DNA of 64,000 bases from Variovorax gossypii (GCF_003965815.1 NZ_RXOE01000001.1:310001-374000); one strand, 5' to 3'. Positions 43,327 to 52,719 are shown, numbered from the stretch's first letter. Numbers and translations are program-made. The notes: generated from the letters alone by a model not told the origin.

Positions 43327-45048
43327 GTGACGACAGACGACATCCGCTTCCTCCCGCTGCTCGCGAACCGCGACCTCGACGCCCCTCTCGCATGGCGCGC
43401 CGGCGAGCCGGTGAGCACGCGCCAGTTCCTGGCCGACGTGGCCCGCTTCGCTCCCGCGCTGCCGGCCGAGGGCGCCGCCGTCAATCTCTGCGTCGACCGC
43501 TATGCCTTCGCGGTGAGCCTCGGCGCGGCGCTGGTGCGCGACCACGCCAGCATGCTGCCGCCCGACGCGCGACCCGATACGCTCGCGCGCCTGCTCGAAT
43601 CCAGCGGCTCGCCTCTCTTCGCGCTGACCGACGATCCGAAGCTGCAGACCCCCGGCATGCAGCGCATCGCGGTCGACGGCCTCGCAGGCCCGGCGGGCCC
43701 GACGGAAGAGCCGGCTGCGGCCGTGCCCGCCGTCGACGGCGCCATGCACGCGGCCAGCCTGCTGACCTCCGGCTCCACCGGCGTGCCGCAGCCCCACGCC
43801 AAGACCTGGCGCACGCTGGTGGGCGACGTGGAAGTGGCCGTCAAGCGCCTGTGCCGTGTGCTGGAACGCCCCACGCTCGAAGGCCTGACCCTGGTCGCCA
43901 CCGTGCCGGTACAGCACAGCTACGGGCTCGAATCGTCGGTGCTGCTCGCGATGCTGGGCGGTGCGGCCTTCGAGAGCGGCCGGCCGTTCTTCCCGGCGGA
44001 TGTCGCGAAGACGCTGGCTTCGGTGCCGCGCCCGCGCGCGCTGGTGACCACGCCGTTCCACCTCAAGACGCTGCTGCTCTCGGGCATCGAGCTGCCGCCG
44101 GTCGACCTGATTCTTTCGGCCACCGCGCCGCTGTCGCCGCAGCTCGCGCAGCAGGCCGAGCAGGCGATGGGCGGCGTGCTGCTCGAGATCTACGGCAGCA
44201 CCGAGTCGGGCCAGGTCGCCACGCGCCGCACCACCGACAACGAGATCTGGGAAACCTTCGGCGAGATCCGCGTGCATGCCGAGCCCTCGGCCGACGGCGG
44301 CCCCGAGCGCTTCATCTTCAGCGGCGATTTCATTCCCGAGCCCACGCCGATGGCCGACGTGCTCGAGCTGCTGGACGAGCGGCGTTTCCGCCTTTTCGGC
44401 CGCGCCAACGACCTGATCCACGTGGCGGGCCGGCGCAGTTCGCTGGCGCACCTGAACTTTCATCTCAACAGCATTCCCGGCGTGGACGACGGCGCCTTCT
44501 GGCTGCCCGACGAGGTGGCCGACGGCGTCGTGCGGCCGGTGGCCTTCGTGGTTGCGCCGACGCTTTCGGCCGGCGAGATCATCGCGGCCCTGCGGCAGCG
44601 GCTCGAGGCCGTGTTCGTGCCGCGTCGCGTGGTGCAGGTGAAGGCCTTTCCGCGCGAAGGCACGGGCAAGCTCACCGTGCGGGCGCTGCGCGAATTTGCG
44701 CTGGCGCAGCTGGCGGAAGACGACACGCCGGTGCAGATGGCGCACGAGGTGCCTGCCGACCACCCGGTGTTTGCCGGCCACTTCCCGGGTCAGCCCCTGC
44801 TGCCGGGCGCGCTGGTGCTGGCCGAGGTGATGGAGGCCATTCGCCGCGTGCCGGCGCTGGCGGCGCGGCTGGGCGACCACCCCACGCTCGCTGCCGCCAA
44901 GTTCCTGGCGCCCGTGCGGCCCGGCGCGGTGCTTTCCATCGAGCTGAATCCGGAAGCCGGAGCAGCCCGCGGCGTGCGGTTCGACGTTCGCTGCGACGGC
45001 GTCGTGGCTGTCACCGGCCGCTGGACGGGCATGCAAGAGTCGGCGTGA
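43327..45048 (+). CDS. Fused AMP-dependent acyl ligase and hotdog dehydratase
   Basis: 573 aa from GTG (MTTDDIRFLPLLANRD). Residues to about 440 are an ANL-superfamily acyl activating enzyme: LLTSGSTGVPQPHAKTW (P-loop), EIYGSTESGQVATRR and GRANDLIHVAGRRSS. The C-terminal part from about residue 470 is a hotdog domain: VPADHPVFAGHFPGQPLLPG, the FabZ-like H-x2-G-x4-P-G pattern. A start at ATG 43270 would add 19 residues. In aryl polyene clusters these two activities are usually separate genes (ligase, dehydratase). Confidence 0.88.
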   Translation: MTTDDIRFLPLLANRDLDAPLAWRAGEPVSTRQFLADVARFAPALPAEGAAVNLCVDRYAFAVSLGAALVRDHASMLPPDARPDTLARLLESSGSPLFALTDDPKLQTPGMQRIAVDGLAGPAGPTEEPAAAVPAVDGAMHAASLLTSGSTGVPQPHAKTWRTLVGDVEVAVKRLCRVLERPTLEGLTLVATVPVQHSYGLESSVLLAMLGGAAFESGRPFFPADVAKTLASVPRPRALVTTPFHLKTLLLSGIELPPVDLILSATAPLSPQLAQQAEQAMGGVLLEIYGSTESGQVATRRTTDNEIWETFGEIRVHAEPSADGGPERFIFSGDFIPEPTPMADVLELLDERRFRLFGRANDLIHVAGRRSSLAHLNFHLNSIPGVDDGAFWLPDEVADGVVRPVAFVVAPTLSAGEIIAALRQRLEAVFVPRRVVQVKAFPREGTGKLTVRALREFALAQLAEDDTPVQMAHEVPADHPVFAGHFPGQPLLPGALVLAEVMEAIRRVPALAARLGDHPTLAAAKFLAPVRPGAVLSIELNPEAGAARGVRFDVRCDGVVAVTGRWTGMQESA

Positions 45049-46061
45049 TGAAGCACACCGAAGTGGAGACGCGCGCCGTGAACGAAGCGGACCGCACCGC
45101 ACAGGCCGCGCCGAAGGGCGAGAGCGGCGCCTGGGCGCATGCGCCCGAGCGCAGCAACATGCTCGCGCTGCGCTTCATCGTCATGATGGCGCTGGTGTGC
45201 GGGCGCCACGTCACGCGCCTGCTGCTGCCGCCGATCGCGCTGTATTTCCTGCTCTTCGCGCCGGCGCAGCGCCGGCACATCAAGCGCTATCTGTTCCGCG
45301 CCATCGGACCGCGCGCCGGCTGGGTCGACGGTTTCCGGCTGCTGCATGCTTTCGCGTCGACCGTGCTCGACCGCGTGTATTTCCTGCGCGGACGCATGGA
45401 TCTCTTCAAGGTGAAGATCGAGGGCAACGAGCCGCTCGACGTCGAGCTGGCGAACGGGCGGGGCGCCTTCCTGCTCGGCGCCCACGTTGGTAGCTTCGAG
45501 GCGCTGGGTGCCTGCAAGCAGCAGACGCACCAGCGCCACATGCGGCTCGCGATGCTGATGTATCCGGACAACGCACGGCGCATCACGGGCATCCTCAATG
45601 CCATCGCGGTGCCCGGGCTGCGGCCCCACGTCATCGCGCTGGGCCGGCCGCACTCGATGCTCGAGCTGCGCGACTGGCTCGACAGCGGCGGCATGGGCGG
45701 CATGCTGGCCGACCGCACGCTGCCGGGCAGCGAGGACCAGCCCGCGCATCAGCGCGGCAACAACATCGTGCTGCCGTTCCTCGGGCAGCCCGCCGTCTTC
45801 AACGATGGCCCCTTCCGCCTGGCCGCGCTACTGCGCCGCAAGGTGTTCTTCATGGCGGGTCTCTACGGCGGAGGCGCGCGCTACGATGTCCGGTTCGATC
45901 CGCTGGCCGACTTCGGCGAGCGGGCCGCCAGCTCCGAGGAGCGCGAGCAGCGCATCCGGGCGGCTGTCGAAGCCTACGTGGCGCGCCTGGAGGCGATGTG
46001 CCGCGCGTACCCCTACAACTGGTTCAATTTCCATGATTTCTGGCTCGAAGATGCGGCTTGA
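45048..46061 (+). CDS. Lysophospholipid/LpxL-like acyltransferase
   Basis: 337 aa membrane-associated acyltransferase. The N-terminal hydrophobic part (about residues 45-70) is followed by HVGSFEALG, an H-x4-E active site, and by LADRTLPGSEDQPAHQ and LPFLGQPAVFNDGPFRLAALL, which match the COG4261-type acyltransferases of polyene clusters. The ATG shares one base with the preceding TGA (TGATG). Probably attaches an acyl chain in the periplasmic-facing lipid. Confidence 0.85.
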   Translation: MKHTEVETRAVNEADRTAQAAPKGESGAWAHAPERSNMLALRFIVMMALVCGRHVTRLLLPPIALYFLLFAPAQRRHIKRYLFRAIGPRAGWVDGFRLLHAFASTVLDRVYFLRGRMDLFKVKIEGNEPLDVELANGRGAFLLGAHVGSFEALGACKQQTHQRHMRLAMLMYPDNARRITGILNAIAVPGLRPHVIALGRPHSMLELRDWLDSGGMGGMLADRTLPGSEDQPAHQRGNNIVLPFLGQPAVFNDGPFRLAALLRRKVFFMAGLYGGGARYDVRFDPLADFGERAASSEEREQRIRAAVEAYVARLEAMCRAYPYNWFNFHDFWLEDAA

Positions 46062-46671
46062 CCGGCTTTGCAGGGCATTCGTGCTCGCGCTGGCCTTCTG
46101 CGCCGTGCCGGCTTGGGCGGCGTTCGACCTGCCCGAGCTGATGACGCTGCTGGCCAAGCAGAAGAGCGGCGAGGCCCGCTTCACCGAACAGCGCTTCGTG
46201 CACGGCCTCGAAGGCCCGCTCGACGCCAGCGGCACGCTGAGCTTCGACGCGCCCGACAAGCTAGTGCGCCGCACGCTTTCGCCGCGCATCGAGACCATGG
46301 CGGTCGAGGGCAACACGCTGACGCTGTCGCGCGGCGGCCGCAACCGCACGCTGGCGCTCGACAGCATGCCCGAGCTGCTCGGCCTGGTCGAAGCCATGCG
46401 CGGCACGCTGACGGGCGACGGCGCCACGCTGCAGCGCTATTTCCGCAGCACCGTGTCGGGCTCCGCCACCAAGTGGACGCTCGACCTCACGCCGCTGGAC
46501 AGCCGCCTCGCCGCGCAGGTGCGCAGCATGCGCATCAGCGGCCGGGCGGGCGACGTGCTGGGGCTCGAGATGGAGTTCGTCGGCGGCGACCGCTCGGTCA
46601 TGAACATCACGCCGGGTGCAGCCGCGCCCGCACCCGCGCCGGCCGGCACGCCCGGACGCACCACGCCGTGA
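46051..46671 (+). CDS. LolA-like outer-membrane lipoprotein carrier-related protein
   Basis: 206 aa exported protein. Signal peptide about residues 1-22 (MRLDRLCRAFVLALAFCAVPAWA). Then a LolA/LppM-like beta-sheet with LLAKQKSGEARFTEQRFVHGL and KWTLDLTPLDSRLAAQV. Pro/Ala-rich tail. ATG overlaps the acyltransferase stop by 11 bases. It may ferry a lipid intermediate across the periplasm, as proposed for the LolA-like protein of polyene clusters. Confidence 0.82.
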   Translation: MRLDRLCRAFVLALAFCAVPAWAAFDLPELMTLLAKQKSGEARFTEQRFVHGLEGPLDASGTLSFDAPDKLVRRTLSPRIETMAVEGNTLTLSRGGRNRTLALDSMPELLGLVEAMRGTLTGDGATLQRYFRSTVSGSATKWTLDLTPLDSRLAAQVRSMRISGRAGDVLGLEMEFVGGDRSVMNITPGAAAPAPAPAGTPGRTTP

Positions 46672-49073
46672 CGCAACTGCAGCAGGCGGGCGGCCCGCCG
46701 GGCTGGCGGCGCAGGGCGGTCGTGCTGCTGGCATGGCTGCTGGTGCTGCTGTGCGGCGTGGTGGTCATCGCGCGCACGCAGATCGGCGCCGATCTCTCGG
46801 CATTCCTGCCCAAGAGCCCCGACGTGCGCCAGCGCGTGCTGATCGAGCAGCTGCAAAGCGGCGTCGCCTCGCGCACGCTGATGCTGGGCATCGAAGGCGG
46901 CAGCACGGAGCAACGGGCCGCCGTGTCGCGCGCGGTGGCAAAGGAAATGCGCCAGAGCAAGCTCTTCGAGCTGGTGCAGAACGGCGACGTCAGCGACTGG
47001 AGCGACAGCGGAACCTGGGTGTTCGAGCACCGCTACCAGCTCTCGCCCGGGGTGAATCCGGGGCATTTCACCGTCGAGGGCCTGCGCGACGCCATCAACG
47101 AAACACTGTCGATGCTGGGCACGCCGGCCGGCAACGTGATCAAGCCTTTCCTCGACCGCGACCCCACCGGCGAAACCCAGCGCATCGCCATGGAGCTGGT
47201 GCCCGCCAGCTCGCCGCGCAGCGAGGATGGCGTGTGGATGTCGCGCACCGCGCCGCGCGCGCTGATGATCGCCACCACGCGCGCCGCCGGGAGCGACCTC
47301 GACGCGCAGGCCGTTGCCATCGCGCACGTGCATGCCGCCTACGAGGCCGCTGTGCGCGACATGGGGGCGGAAGCGCCCAAGCTTCTGCTGAGCGGCCCGC
47401 CGGTGTTCTCGGTGATGAGCCGCGACAAGATCAAGACCGAGGCGATCCACCTCGCGGTGGTGGGCGGCATCGTCATGGGCGGTTTGCTGCTGCTGGCTTT
47501 CGCCTCGCCGCGCGCGCTGGTCATCGCCTTCCTGCCGGTGGCTACGGGCGTGGTGATCGGCACCGCGAGCGTGAGCCTGGTGTTCGGCTCGGTGCACGGG
47601 CTCACGCTGGGCTTCGGCAGCACGCTGATCGGGGAGACGGTGGACTACGCCATCTACTACCTCATTCAAGCGAGGCAGGTGGGGGCGGGCGCGGTGGCCG
47701 GCACCGGCTGGCAGCGCTGGCGCGACCTGAACTGGCCCACGGTGCGGCTCGGGCTGCTGACCTCGGTATGCGGCTTCGCGGCGCTGGTGTTCTCGGGCTT
47801 CCCGGGACTGGCGCAGCTGGGCGTTTTCTCCATCGCCGGCCTGGTCTCGGCCGCGCTGGCCACGCGCTACGTGCTGCCGGTGCTGGCTCCCGATGGCGCC
47901 ACCGGCATGGGCATGCGCCGGTACATGGCGCAACTGGCGGGCGCGCTGGTGCGCGGACTGCCGCGTCTGCGCTGGCCGCTGGCGGCGCTGGGCGTGGCCG
48001 CACTGGCGCTGGTGCTGTGGCAGGGTGGCCACCTGTGGCGTGCCGACCTCGGCGCGATGAGCCCGGTGCCCAAGGCCTCCCAGCAACTCGACGAAATGCT
48101 GCGCAACGACATCGGCGCGAGCGATGGCGGTGTGCTGGTGGTCGCCTATGGCGACGACGAACAGGCCGCGCTGCGCCACACCGAGGCGGCGGCGGCGCGG
48201 CTGGACGCGCTGGTCGACAGCGGCGAGCTGGTCGGCTACGAAACCGTCACGCGCGTGCTGCCGAGCCTGGAAGTGCAGGCGGCGCGCATCGCAGGCCTGC
48301 CCGATGCAGAAACCCTGCGCGCCAACCTGGCCGAGGCGACCAAGGGCCTGCCGCTGCCGGCTTCGCGACTCGGCCCGTTCCTGGCTGACGTCGAGGCTGC
48401 GCGCAAGCTGCCGCCGGTGCAGCGCGCCGAGCTGGCCGACGGGCCGCTCGGCCCCATCCTGAACACGCTGATGTACGAGCGTCCCGGCGGCGGCTGGGGC
48501 ACGCTGGTGGTGCTGCACCCCGGCGCGAAGTTCGACCAGGGCCGCCTCGAAGCGGCGCTGGCGGGGTTGCCCGAGGTGCAGGTGGTCGACGTCGGGCGAG
48601 AGCTCGCGAGCCTCTACCAGCGCTATCTGCATGAAGCCTTCGTGCAGGTGCTGCTCGGGGCGCTGGCCGTCGTGGTGCTGCTCGGCATCTACCTGCGCTC
48701 GTGGCGCCGGCTGCTGGCCGTGTGCCAGCCGTTGCTGTTCGCGGTGGTGCTCACGCTGGGCGGCATGGCCGTGCTGCAGGCGGCGCTCGGCATCCTGCAC
48801 CTGGTGGGGCTGCTGCTGATCGTGGCGGTTGGGTCGAACTACGCGCTCTTCTTCGACCAGCTGCGCACCACCGGCAGGGCCGACGAGGACACGCTGGCGT
48901 CGCTGATGCTGGCCAACCTGACGACCGTGGTGTCCTTCGGGCTGATCGCGATTTCGGACATTCCGGCGCTGTCTTCCATCGGCCGGGTGGTCGCGCCGGG
49001 GGCGCTGCTGGCGCTGCTGCTGTCGGCGGCATTCGCGCGCAGCGTGGGGCCTTCGCGGCCCGCGCGCGGCTGA
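46668..49073 (+). CDS. MMPL/RND-type exporter
   Basis: 801 aa inner-membrane transporter. Helix about residues 16-34, then a large periplasmic loop, then helices around 265-400; a second repeat begins at about residue 440 with another loop and helices near 660-790. MMPL features are GFGSTLIGETVDYAIYYLIQ and GSNYALFFDQL in equivalent positions. GTG start overlaps the preceding TGA (GTGA). It would export the lipid product built by this operon. Confidence 0.88.
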   Translation: MTQLQQAGGPPGWRRRAVVLLAWLLVLLCGVVVIARTQIGADLSAFLPKSPDVRQRVLIEQLQSGVASRTLMLGIEGGSTEQRAAVSRAVAKEMRQSKLFELVQNGDVSDWSDSGTWVFEHRYQLSPGVNPGHFTVEGLRDAINETLSMLGTPAGNVIKPFLDRDPTGETQRIAMELVPASSPRSEDGVWMSRTAPRALMIATTRAAGSDLDAQAVAIAHVHAAYEAAVRDMGAEAPKLLLSGPPVFSVMSRDKIKTEAIHLAVVGGIVMGGLLLLAFASPRALVIAFLPVATGVVIGTASVSLVFGSVHGLTLGFGSTLIGETVDYAIYYLIQARQVGAGAVAGTGWQRWRDLNWPTVRLGLLTSVCGFAALVFSGFPGLAQLGVFSIAGLVSAALATRYVLPVLAPDGATGMGMRRYMAQLAGALVRGLPRLRWPLAALGVAALALVLWQGGHLWRADLGAMSPVPKASQQLDEMLRNDIGASDGGVLVVAYGDDEQAALRHTEAAAARLDALVDSGELVGYETVTRVLPSLEVQAARIAGLPDAETLRANLAEATKGLPLPASRLGPFLADVEAARKLPPVQRAELADGPLGPILNTLMYERPGGGWGTLVVLHPGAKFDQGRLEAALAGLPEVQVVDVGRELASLYQRYLHEAFVQVLLGALAVVVLLGIYLRSWRRLLAVCQPLLFAVVLTLGGMAVLQAALGILHLVGLLLIVAVGSNYALFFDQLRTTGRADEDTLASLMLANLTTVVSFGLIAISDIPALSSIGRVVAPGALLALLLSAAFARSVGPSRPARG

Positions 49074-49093
49074 TCGGGGGAAAATCCGGCCTC

Positions 49094-49915
49094 ATGTCTT
49101 CCGCTCCCGCGCCCACCGAATCCTGGCCCTGGCCGCCGGCCATCCGCGCCAGCGCCGCATGGCACGTTGCCGCCATCGGCGCGGGCGTGCTGGTGCCGGG
49201 CGCGTTGCCGTGGGCCGTTGGCGCGATCGTGCTGAACCATGCGCTGATCACCGGCGCCGGTCTCACGCCGCGCAGCAGCCTGCTGGGGCCCAACGTCACG
49301 CGGCTGCCCGAGGCCGCTGCCGCGCGTCGCGAAGTGGCGATCACCATCGACGACGGCCCCGAGCCCGAAGTCACGCCGCGCGTGCTCGACCTGCTCGATG
49401 CGCACGGCCAGCGCGCCACCTTCTTCTGCATCGCCGAGCGCGTCTTGGCCCAGCCCGCGCTGGCGCGCGAGATCGTCGCGCGTGGCCACAGCATCCAGAA
49501 CCACACGGCGCGGCACCGACACAACTTCTCCTTTCTCGGGCCGCGCGGTTTCGCCGCCGAGATCGCGCGGGCGCAGGACATCCTGAGCGACGTCACCGGC
49601 CAGCGCCCGACCTGTTTCCGCGCTCCGGCGGGGCTGCGCAACCCGTTCCTCGAACCCGTGCTGCACCGCCTGGGCCTCTCGCTCGTGAGCTGGACGCGGC
49701 GCGGCTTCGACACCCGCGAAGGCGACGCCGTCAAGGTGATGGCGCGCCTGAGCCGCAACCTGCAGGCGCGCGACATCCTGTTGCTGCACGACGGCAACGC
49801 CGCGCGCACCGCCGCGGGACAACCTGTTTTGCTGGAGGTATTGCCCTTGTTGCTCGAACGTCTGCGCGTCGATGGATTGCGCTCCGTGACCTTGCCGGAA
49901 GGAATGAAGCCATGA
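49094..49915 (+). CDS. Polysaccharide deacetylase family protein
   Basis: 273 aa. A short hydrophobic N-terminus (about residues 20-55) suggests membrane attachment. The NodB domain has AITIDDGPEPEVTPR (catalytic Asp pair), GHSIQNHTARH (metal His pair) and TCFRAPAGLRNP. Unlike peptidoglycan deacetylases it lies in a lipid operon, so a sugar headgroup may be the substrate. ATG is 20 bases after the MMPL stop. Confidence 0.87.
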   Translation: MSSAPAPTESWPWPPAIRASAAWHVAAIGAGVLVPGALPWAVGAIVLNHALITGAGLTPRSSLLGPNVTRLPEAAAARREVAITIDDGPEPEVTPRVLDLLDAHGQRATFFCIAERVLAQPALAREIVARGHSIQNHTARHRHNFSFLGPRGFAAEIARAQDILSDVTGQRPTCFRAPAGLRNPFLEPVLHRLGLSLVSWTRRGFDTREGDAVKVMARLSRNLQARDILLLHDGNAARTAAGQPVLLEVLPLLLERLRVDGLRSVTLPEGMKP

Positions 49916-50682
49916 GCGCGGTAATGTCGCCCTCGTCGTCGACCGAGACCGCATGGCGCGAGCTGCACGAGGCAGCCACCATCCCCTACAAGAAGGGCGG
50001 CAGCTTCGCCTGGCACTTCGCACGCGGCAAGCTGGGGCGCGATCCGGTGTTCCGGGGGCTGCTCGAACGCGGCCTGATCGGCGCGCAGCATCGCCGCGTG
50101 GTCGACATCGGCTGCGGCCAGGGCCTCTTCGCCAGCCTGCTGGCCTCGATGAGCGCGATGCAGAAGCAGGGCCGCTGGCCGTCGTCGTGGCTCGCCACGC
50201 CCGAAGGCGCCGACTACACCGGCATCGAGCTCATGCCCAAGGACGTGGCGCGCGCGGAGGCTTCCATCGGCCACCTGCAGCCGGCTCCCAGGCTGGTCTG
50301 CGCCGACATGTGCACGGCCGCGTTGCCTGACTGCGATCTCGTCGTGATCCTCGACGTGCTGCACTACGTCGACCTCGAGGCGCAGGAAGGCGTGCTGCGG
50401 CGTGTGCGCGACGCACTGCGCAACGGCGGCAACCCGCAGGCGCGGCTGCTGCTGCGCGTGGGCGATGCCTCGAGCCGGCGCGGCTTCGCGATCAGCCAGT
50501 GGGTCGACCGCACGGTCACGCGCATCCGCGGCCACAAGGTCTCGCCGACCTGGGGCCGGCCACTGGCCGAGTGGACGGCGCTGTTGCAGCGACTCGGCTT
50601 CCGGGTGCAGAGCATTCCGATGAGCGAGGGCACCCCCTTCGCCAACGTGCTGCTGGTGGCCGACCTGGAGCCGGCCGCTTGA
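49912..50682 (+). CDS. Class I SAM-dependent methyltransferase
   Basis: 256 aa. The SAM motif is VVDIGCGQGLFASLLA (about residues 63-78), and VILDVLHYVDLEAQE is the motif 4 region. The acceptor is unknown; methylation of a ring hydroxyl occurs in aryl polyenes. ATG overlaps the preceding TGA (ATGA) and its own TGA overlaps the next start. Confidence 0.85.
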   Translation: MSAVMSPSSSTETAWRELHEAATIPYKKGGSFAWHFARGKLGRDPVFRGLLERGLIGAQHRRVVDIGCGQGLFASLLASMSAMQKQGRWPSSWLATPEGADYTGIELMPKDVARAEASIGHLQPAPRLVCADMCTAALPDCDLVVILDVLHYVDLEAQEGVLRRVRDALRNGGNPQARLLLRVGDASSRRGFAISQWVDRTVTRIRGHKVSPTWGRPLAEWTALLQRLGFRVQSIPMSEGTPFANVLLVADLEPAA

Positions 50683-51158
50683 CCGCGCCGCAGACGCTCG
50701 ACCGCGCGGGCATCGCCCGGCGCATTCCGCACAGCGGCAGCATGTGCCTGCTGGAACGGCTCGAAGGCTGGGACGCCGACACCATCCGCTGCAGCACCAC
50801 GACCCACGCGCAGGCCGACAACCCGCTGCGCACCGAAAGCGGCCTGCTGGCCCCGAACGCCATCGAGTACGCCGCACAGGCCATGGCGCTGCACGGCGGT
50901 CTGCTGGCGGAAGAGGGCAGCGCTCCTTCGGCCGGTTTCCTCGCGAGCGCGCGCAACGTGAAGCTGGCGGTGGCGCGCCTGGACGACGTGCCCGGCGCCA
51001 TGCAGGTCGCGGCCCGGCGCCTGTCGGGCGACGACCGGCAGATCCTCTATGAATTCACGGTGAAGGCCGACGACGGCCGCATGCTGGCCGAAGGCCGTGC
51101 CGTGGTGGTCCTGAATACCCCGCTGGCAACAGCAGCAGAAAGCACGGCAACGCCATGA
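50679..51158 (+). CDS. Hotdog-fold 3-hydroxyacyl-ACP dehydratase-like protein (ApeP-like)
   Basis: 159 aa. TTG start at 50679 overlaps the methyltransferase stop (TTGA). Segments: ARRIPHSGSMCLLERLEGWD and NAIEYAAQAMALHGGLLA, as in FabZ/ApeP-like proteins, where the His and the Glu are catalytic. This is a second dehydratase activity besides the fused hotdog domain. Confidence 0.82.
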   Translation: MTAPQTLDRAGIARRIPHSGSMCLLERLEGWDADTIRCSTTTHAQADNPLRTESGLLAPNAIEYAAQAMALHGGLLAEEGSAPSAGFLASARNVKLAVARLDDVPGAMQVAARRLSGDDRQILYEFTVKADDGRMLAEGRAVVVLNTPLATAAESTATP

Positions 51159-51886
51159 GTCTCGAAGGAAAACGCGCGCTGATCACCGGCGCCAGCGGCG
51201 CGCTGGGCGCCGCCATGGCCGAACGCCTGGCGCGTGACGGCGCCACGGTGCTGCTGCATGCCAATTCGCGTCCCGAGGCGGTCGAGCAGCTGGCGGCGTC
51301 GATCACGGCCGCGGGCGGCAAGGCCGAATGCCATGTGTTCGACCTGTGCAGCGACGAGGCTGCCGCGGCGGCATGCGCGCGCATCCTCGAAGGAGGGCCG
51401 GTGCAGATCCTCGTCAACAACGCGGGCGTGCACGACGACGCCGTGCTGCCCGGCATGCGCGCCGAGCAGTGGCACAAGGTGATCGACGTGTCGCTCAACG
51501 GCTTCTTTCGCGTCACGCAGCCTCTGCTGCTGCCGATGATGCGCACGCGGTGGGGGCGCGTCCTGAACATCTCGTCGGTGGCCGCGATCGCAGGCAACCG
51601 GGGGCAGGTCAACTACGCCGCGGCCAAGGGTGCATTGAACAGCGCGACCAAGGCGCTGTCGCTCGAAGTGGCTTCCCGAGGCGTGACGGTGAATGCGATC
51701 GCGCCGGGGATCATCTCGTCGCCGATGGCGGATGCGGTGTTCGACCCCGCGGTCATCAACCAGATGGTGCCGGTGAAGCGGGCCGGTACGCCGCAGGAGG
51801 TGGCCGCGCTGGCTTCGTTCCTCGCGAGCGAGGAAGCCGGCTACATCACGGGGCAGGTGATCTCGATCAACGGCGGGATGATCTGA
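51155..51886 (+). CDS. 3-oxoacyl-ACP reductase (FabG-like)
   Basis: 243 aa short-chain dehydrogenase. TGASGALGAAMA (NAD(P) loop), NNAGVHDD, ISSVAAIAGNRGQVNYAAAK (catalytic Ser, Tyr, Lys) are intact. It ends with ITGQVISINGGMI as in FabG. Overlap of 4 bases (ATGA) with the hotdog gene. Likely reduces the beta-keto group in a polyene cycle. Confidence 0.93.
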   Translation: MSLEGKRALITGASGALGAAMAERLARDGATVLLHANSRPEAVEQLAASITAAGGKAECHVFDLCSDEAAAAACARILEGGPVQILVNNAGVHDDAVLPGMRAEQWHKVIDVSLNGFFRVTQPLLLPMMRTRWGRVLNISSVAAIAGNRGQVNYAAAKGALNSATKALSLEVASRGVTVNAIAPGIISSPMADAVFDPAVINQMVPVKRAGTPQEVAALASFLASEEAGYITGQVISINGGMI

Positions 51887-51926
51887 TCGGTTTTCGGGCG
51901 CGGTGCCGGATGGCACCCGAAGCTGG

Positions 51927-52640
51927 CTACTGCGGCTTGATCTCTCCGGTCTGCTTCCACTTGGTGATCCGCGTCATGTGGTATTGGAGGTAGAGCATGC
52001 TGAAGAAGAAGGTCATGACCCCGGAGAGCGTCAGCCCGATCGATTCGACATTGTTGTAGTGATCGATCATCGAGCGCCTCATCGAGTAGTACCCGCAAAA
52101 GAAGAGCACGTACGACAGGGCCTGAAGCAGGAGATCAAGCCCCGGAGCGTTCGAAAGGACCGAGGCGGCTTCCAGCACGCTCCCGACGATAGCCAGAGCC
52201 ACGGAGCCGATCAGGTACAGGGTGGCATTGGATTGAGGGTCGATGCTGCGGCGCACCCACATGGACTGGAAGAACTGCCAGACAACGGCAAAGATGCCGA
52301 AGGTCAATACCGTGAACAACAGGACCAGCGCCCAATGCAGTTTGGGTGGCAGATCCTGCTGCGGCACCACGGTCTGCTGTCCGTAGGAGGACGGCGGCGC
52401 GGCGTAGCCCGGCACGGGGGATACCTGTTGCGGCGGCAAGGGAGGCGGCGAGACCACCGGGGGCGCACCAGGCTGCGTCGCCCGCTCGCCGAACATCTGC
52501 AGGGCCGTCTGCCATTCGGCCATTCCGTTGCGCCAGACCAGGTCCGTCACGGCGATGTTGCCCCGGGCGTAGAGTGCCCTGGCCTCGCTCTCTTCGTAGG
52601 GGCCGAAGGCCTGGCCGTTTCGGTTGACGTGGATGTCCAA
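51927..52640 (-). CDS. GYF-domain membrane protein
   Basis: 237 aa. N-terminus (about residues 1-50) is a GYF_2/DUF4339-type domain (NRNGQAFGPYEESEARAL, then VWRNGMAEWQ). A Pro/Gln-rich linker with PPPLPPQQ follows, then four or more hydrophobic helices (from about residue 103). Such proteins are thought to sense or scaffold envelope components; function unknown. Confidence 0.8.
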   Translation of the reverse strand: MDIHVNRNGQAFGPYEESEARALYARGNIAVTDLVWRNGMAEWQTALQMFGERATQPGAPPVVSPPPLPPQQVSPVPGYAAPPSSYGQQTVVPQQDLPPKLHWALVLLFTVLTFGIFAVVWQFFQSMWVRRSIDPQSNATLYLIGSVALAIVGSVLEAASVLSNAPGLDLLLQALSYVLFFCGYYSMRRSMIDHYNNVESIGLTLSGVMTFFFSMLYLQYHMTRITKWKQTGEIKPQ

Positions 52641-52719
52641 GGCGAATCTCCCTCTTTCTGTTTCTTGGGGACGTCGGGCCAGGTCGAGTGCGCCCAGCCT
52701 CGACCGACCGGATGAAGGC

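Noticed and set aside
43392..46061. Frame joining ligase region and acyltransferase
   Set aside because: The first part is an out-of-frame shadow of the ligase. The real acyltransferase starts at 45048.
42350..51886. Complete aryl polyene cluster
   Set aside because: No ketosynthase, second ACP or glycosyltransferase was found, so I describe it only as similar.
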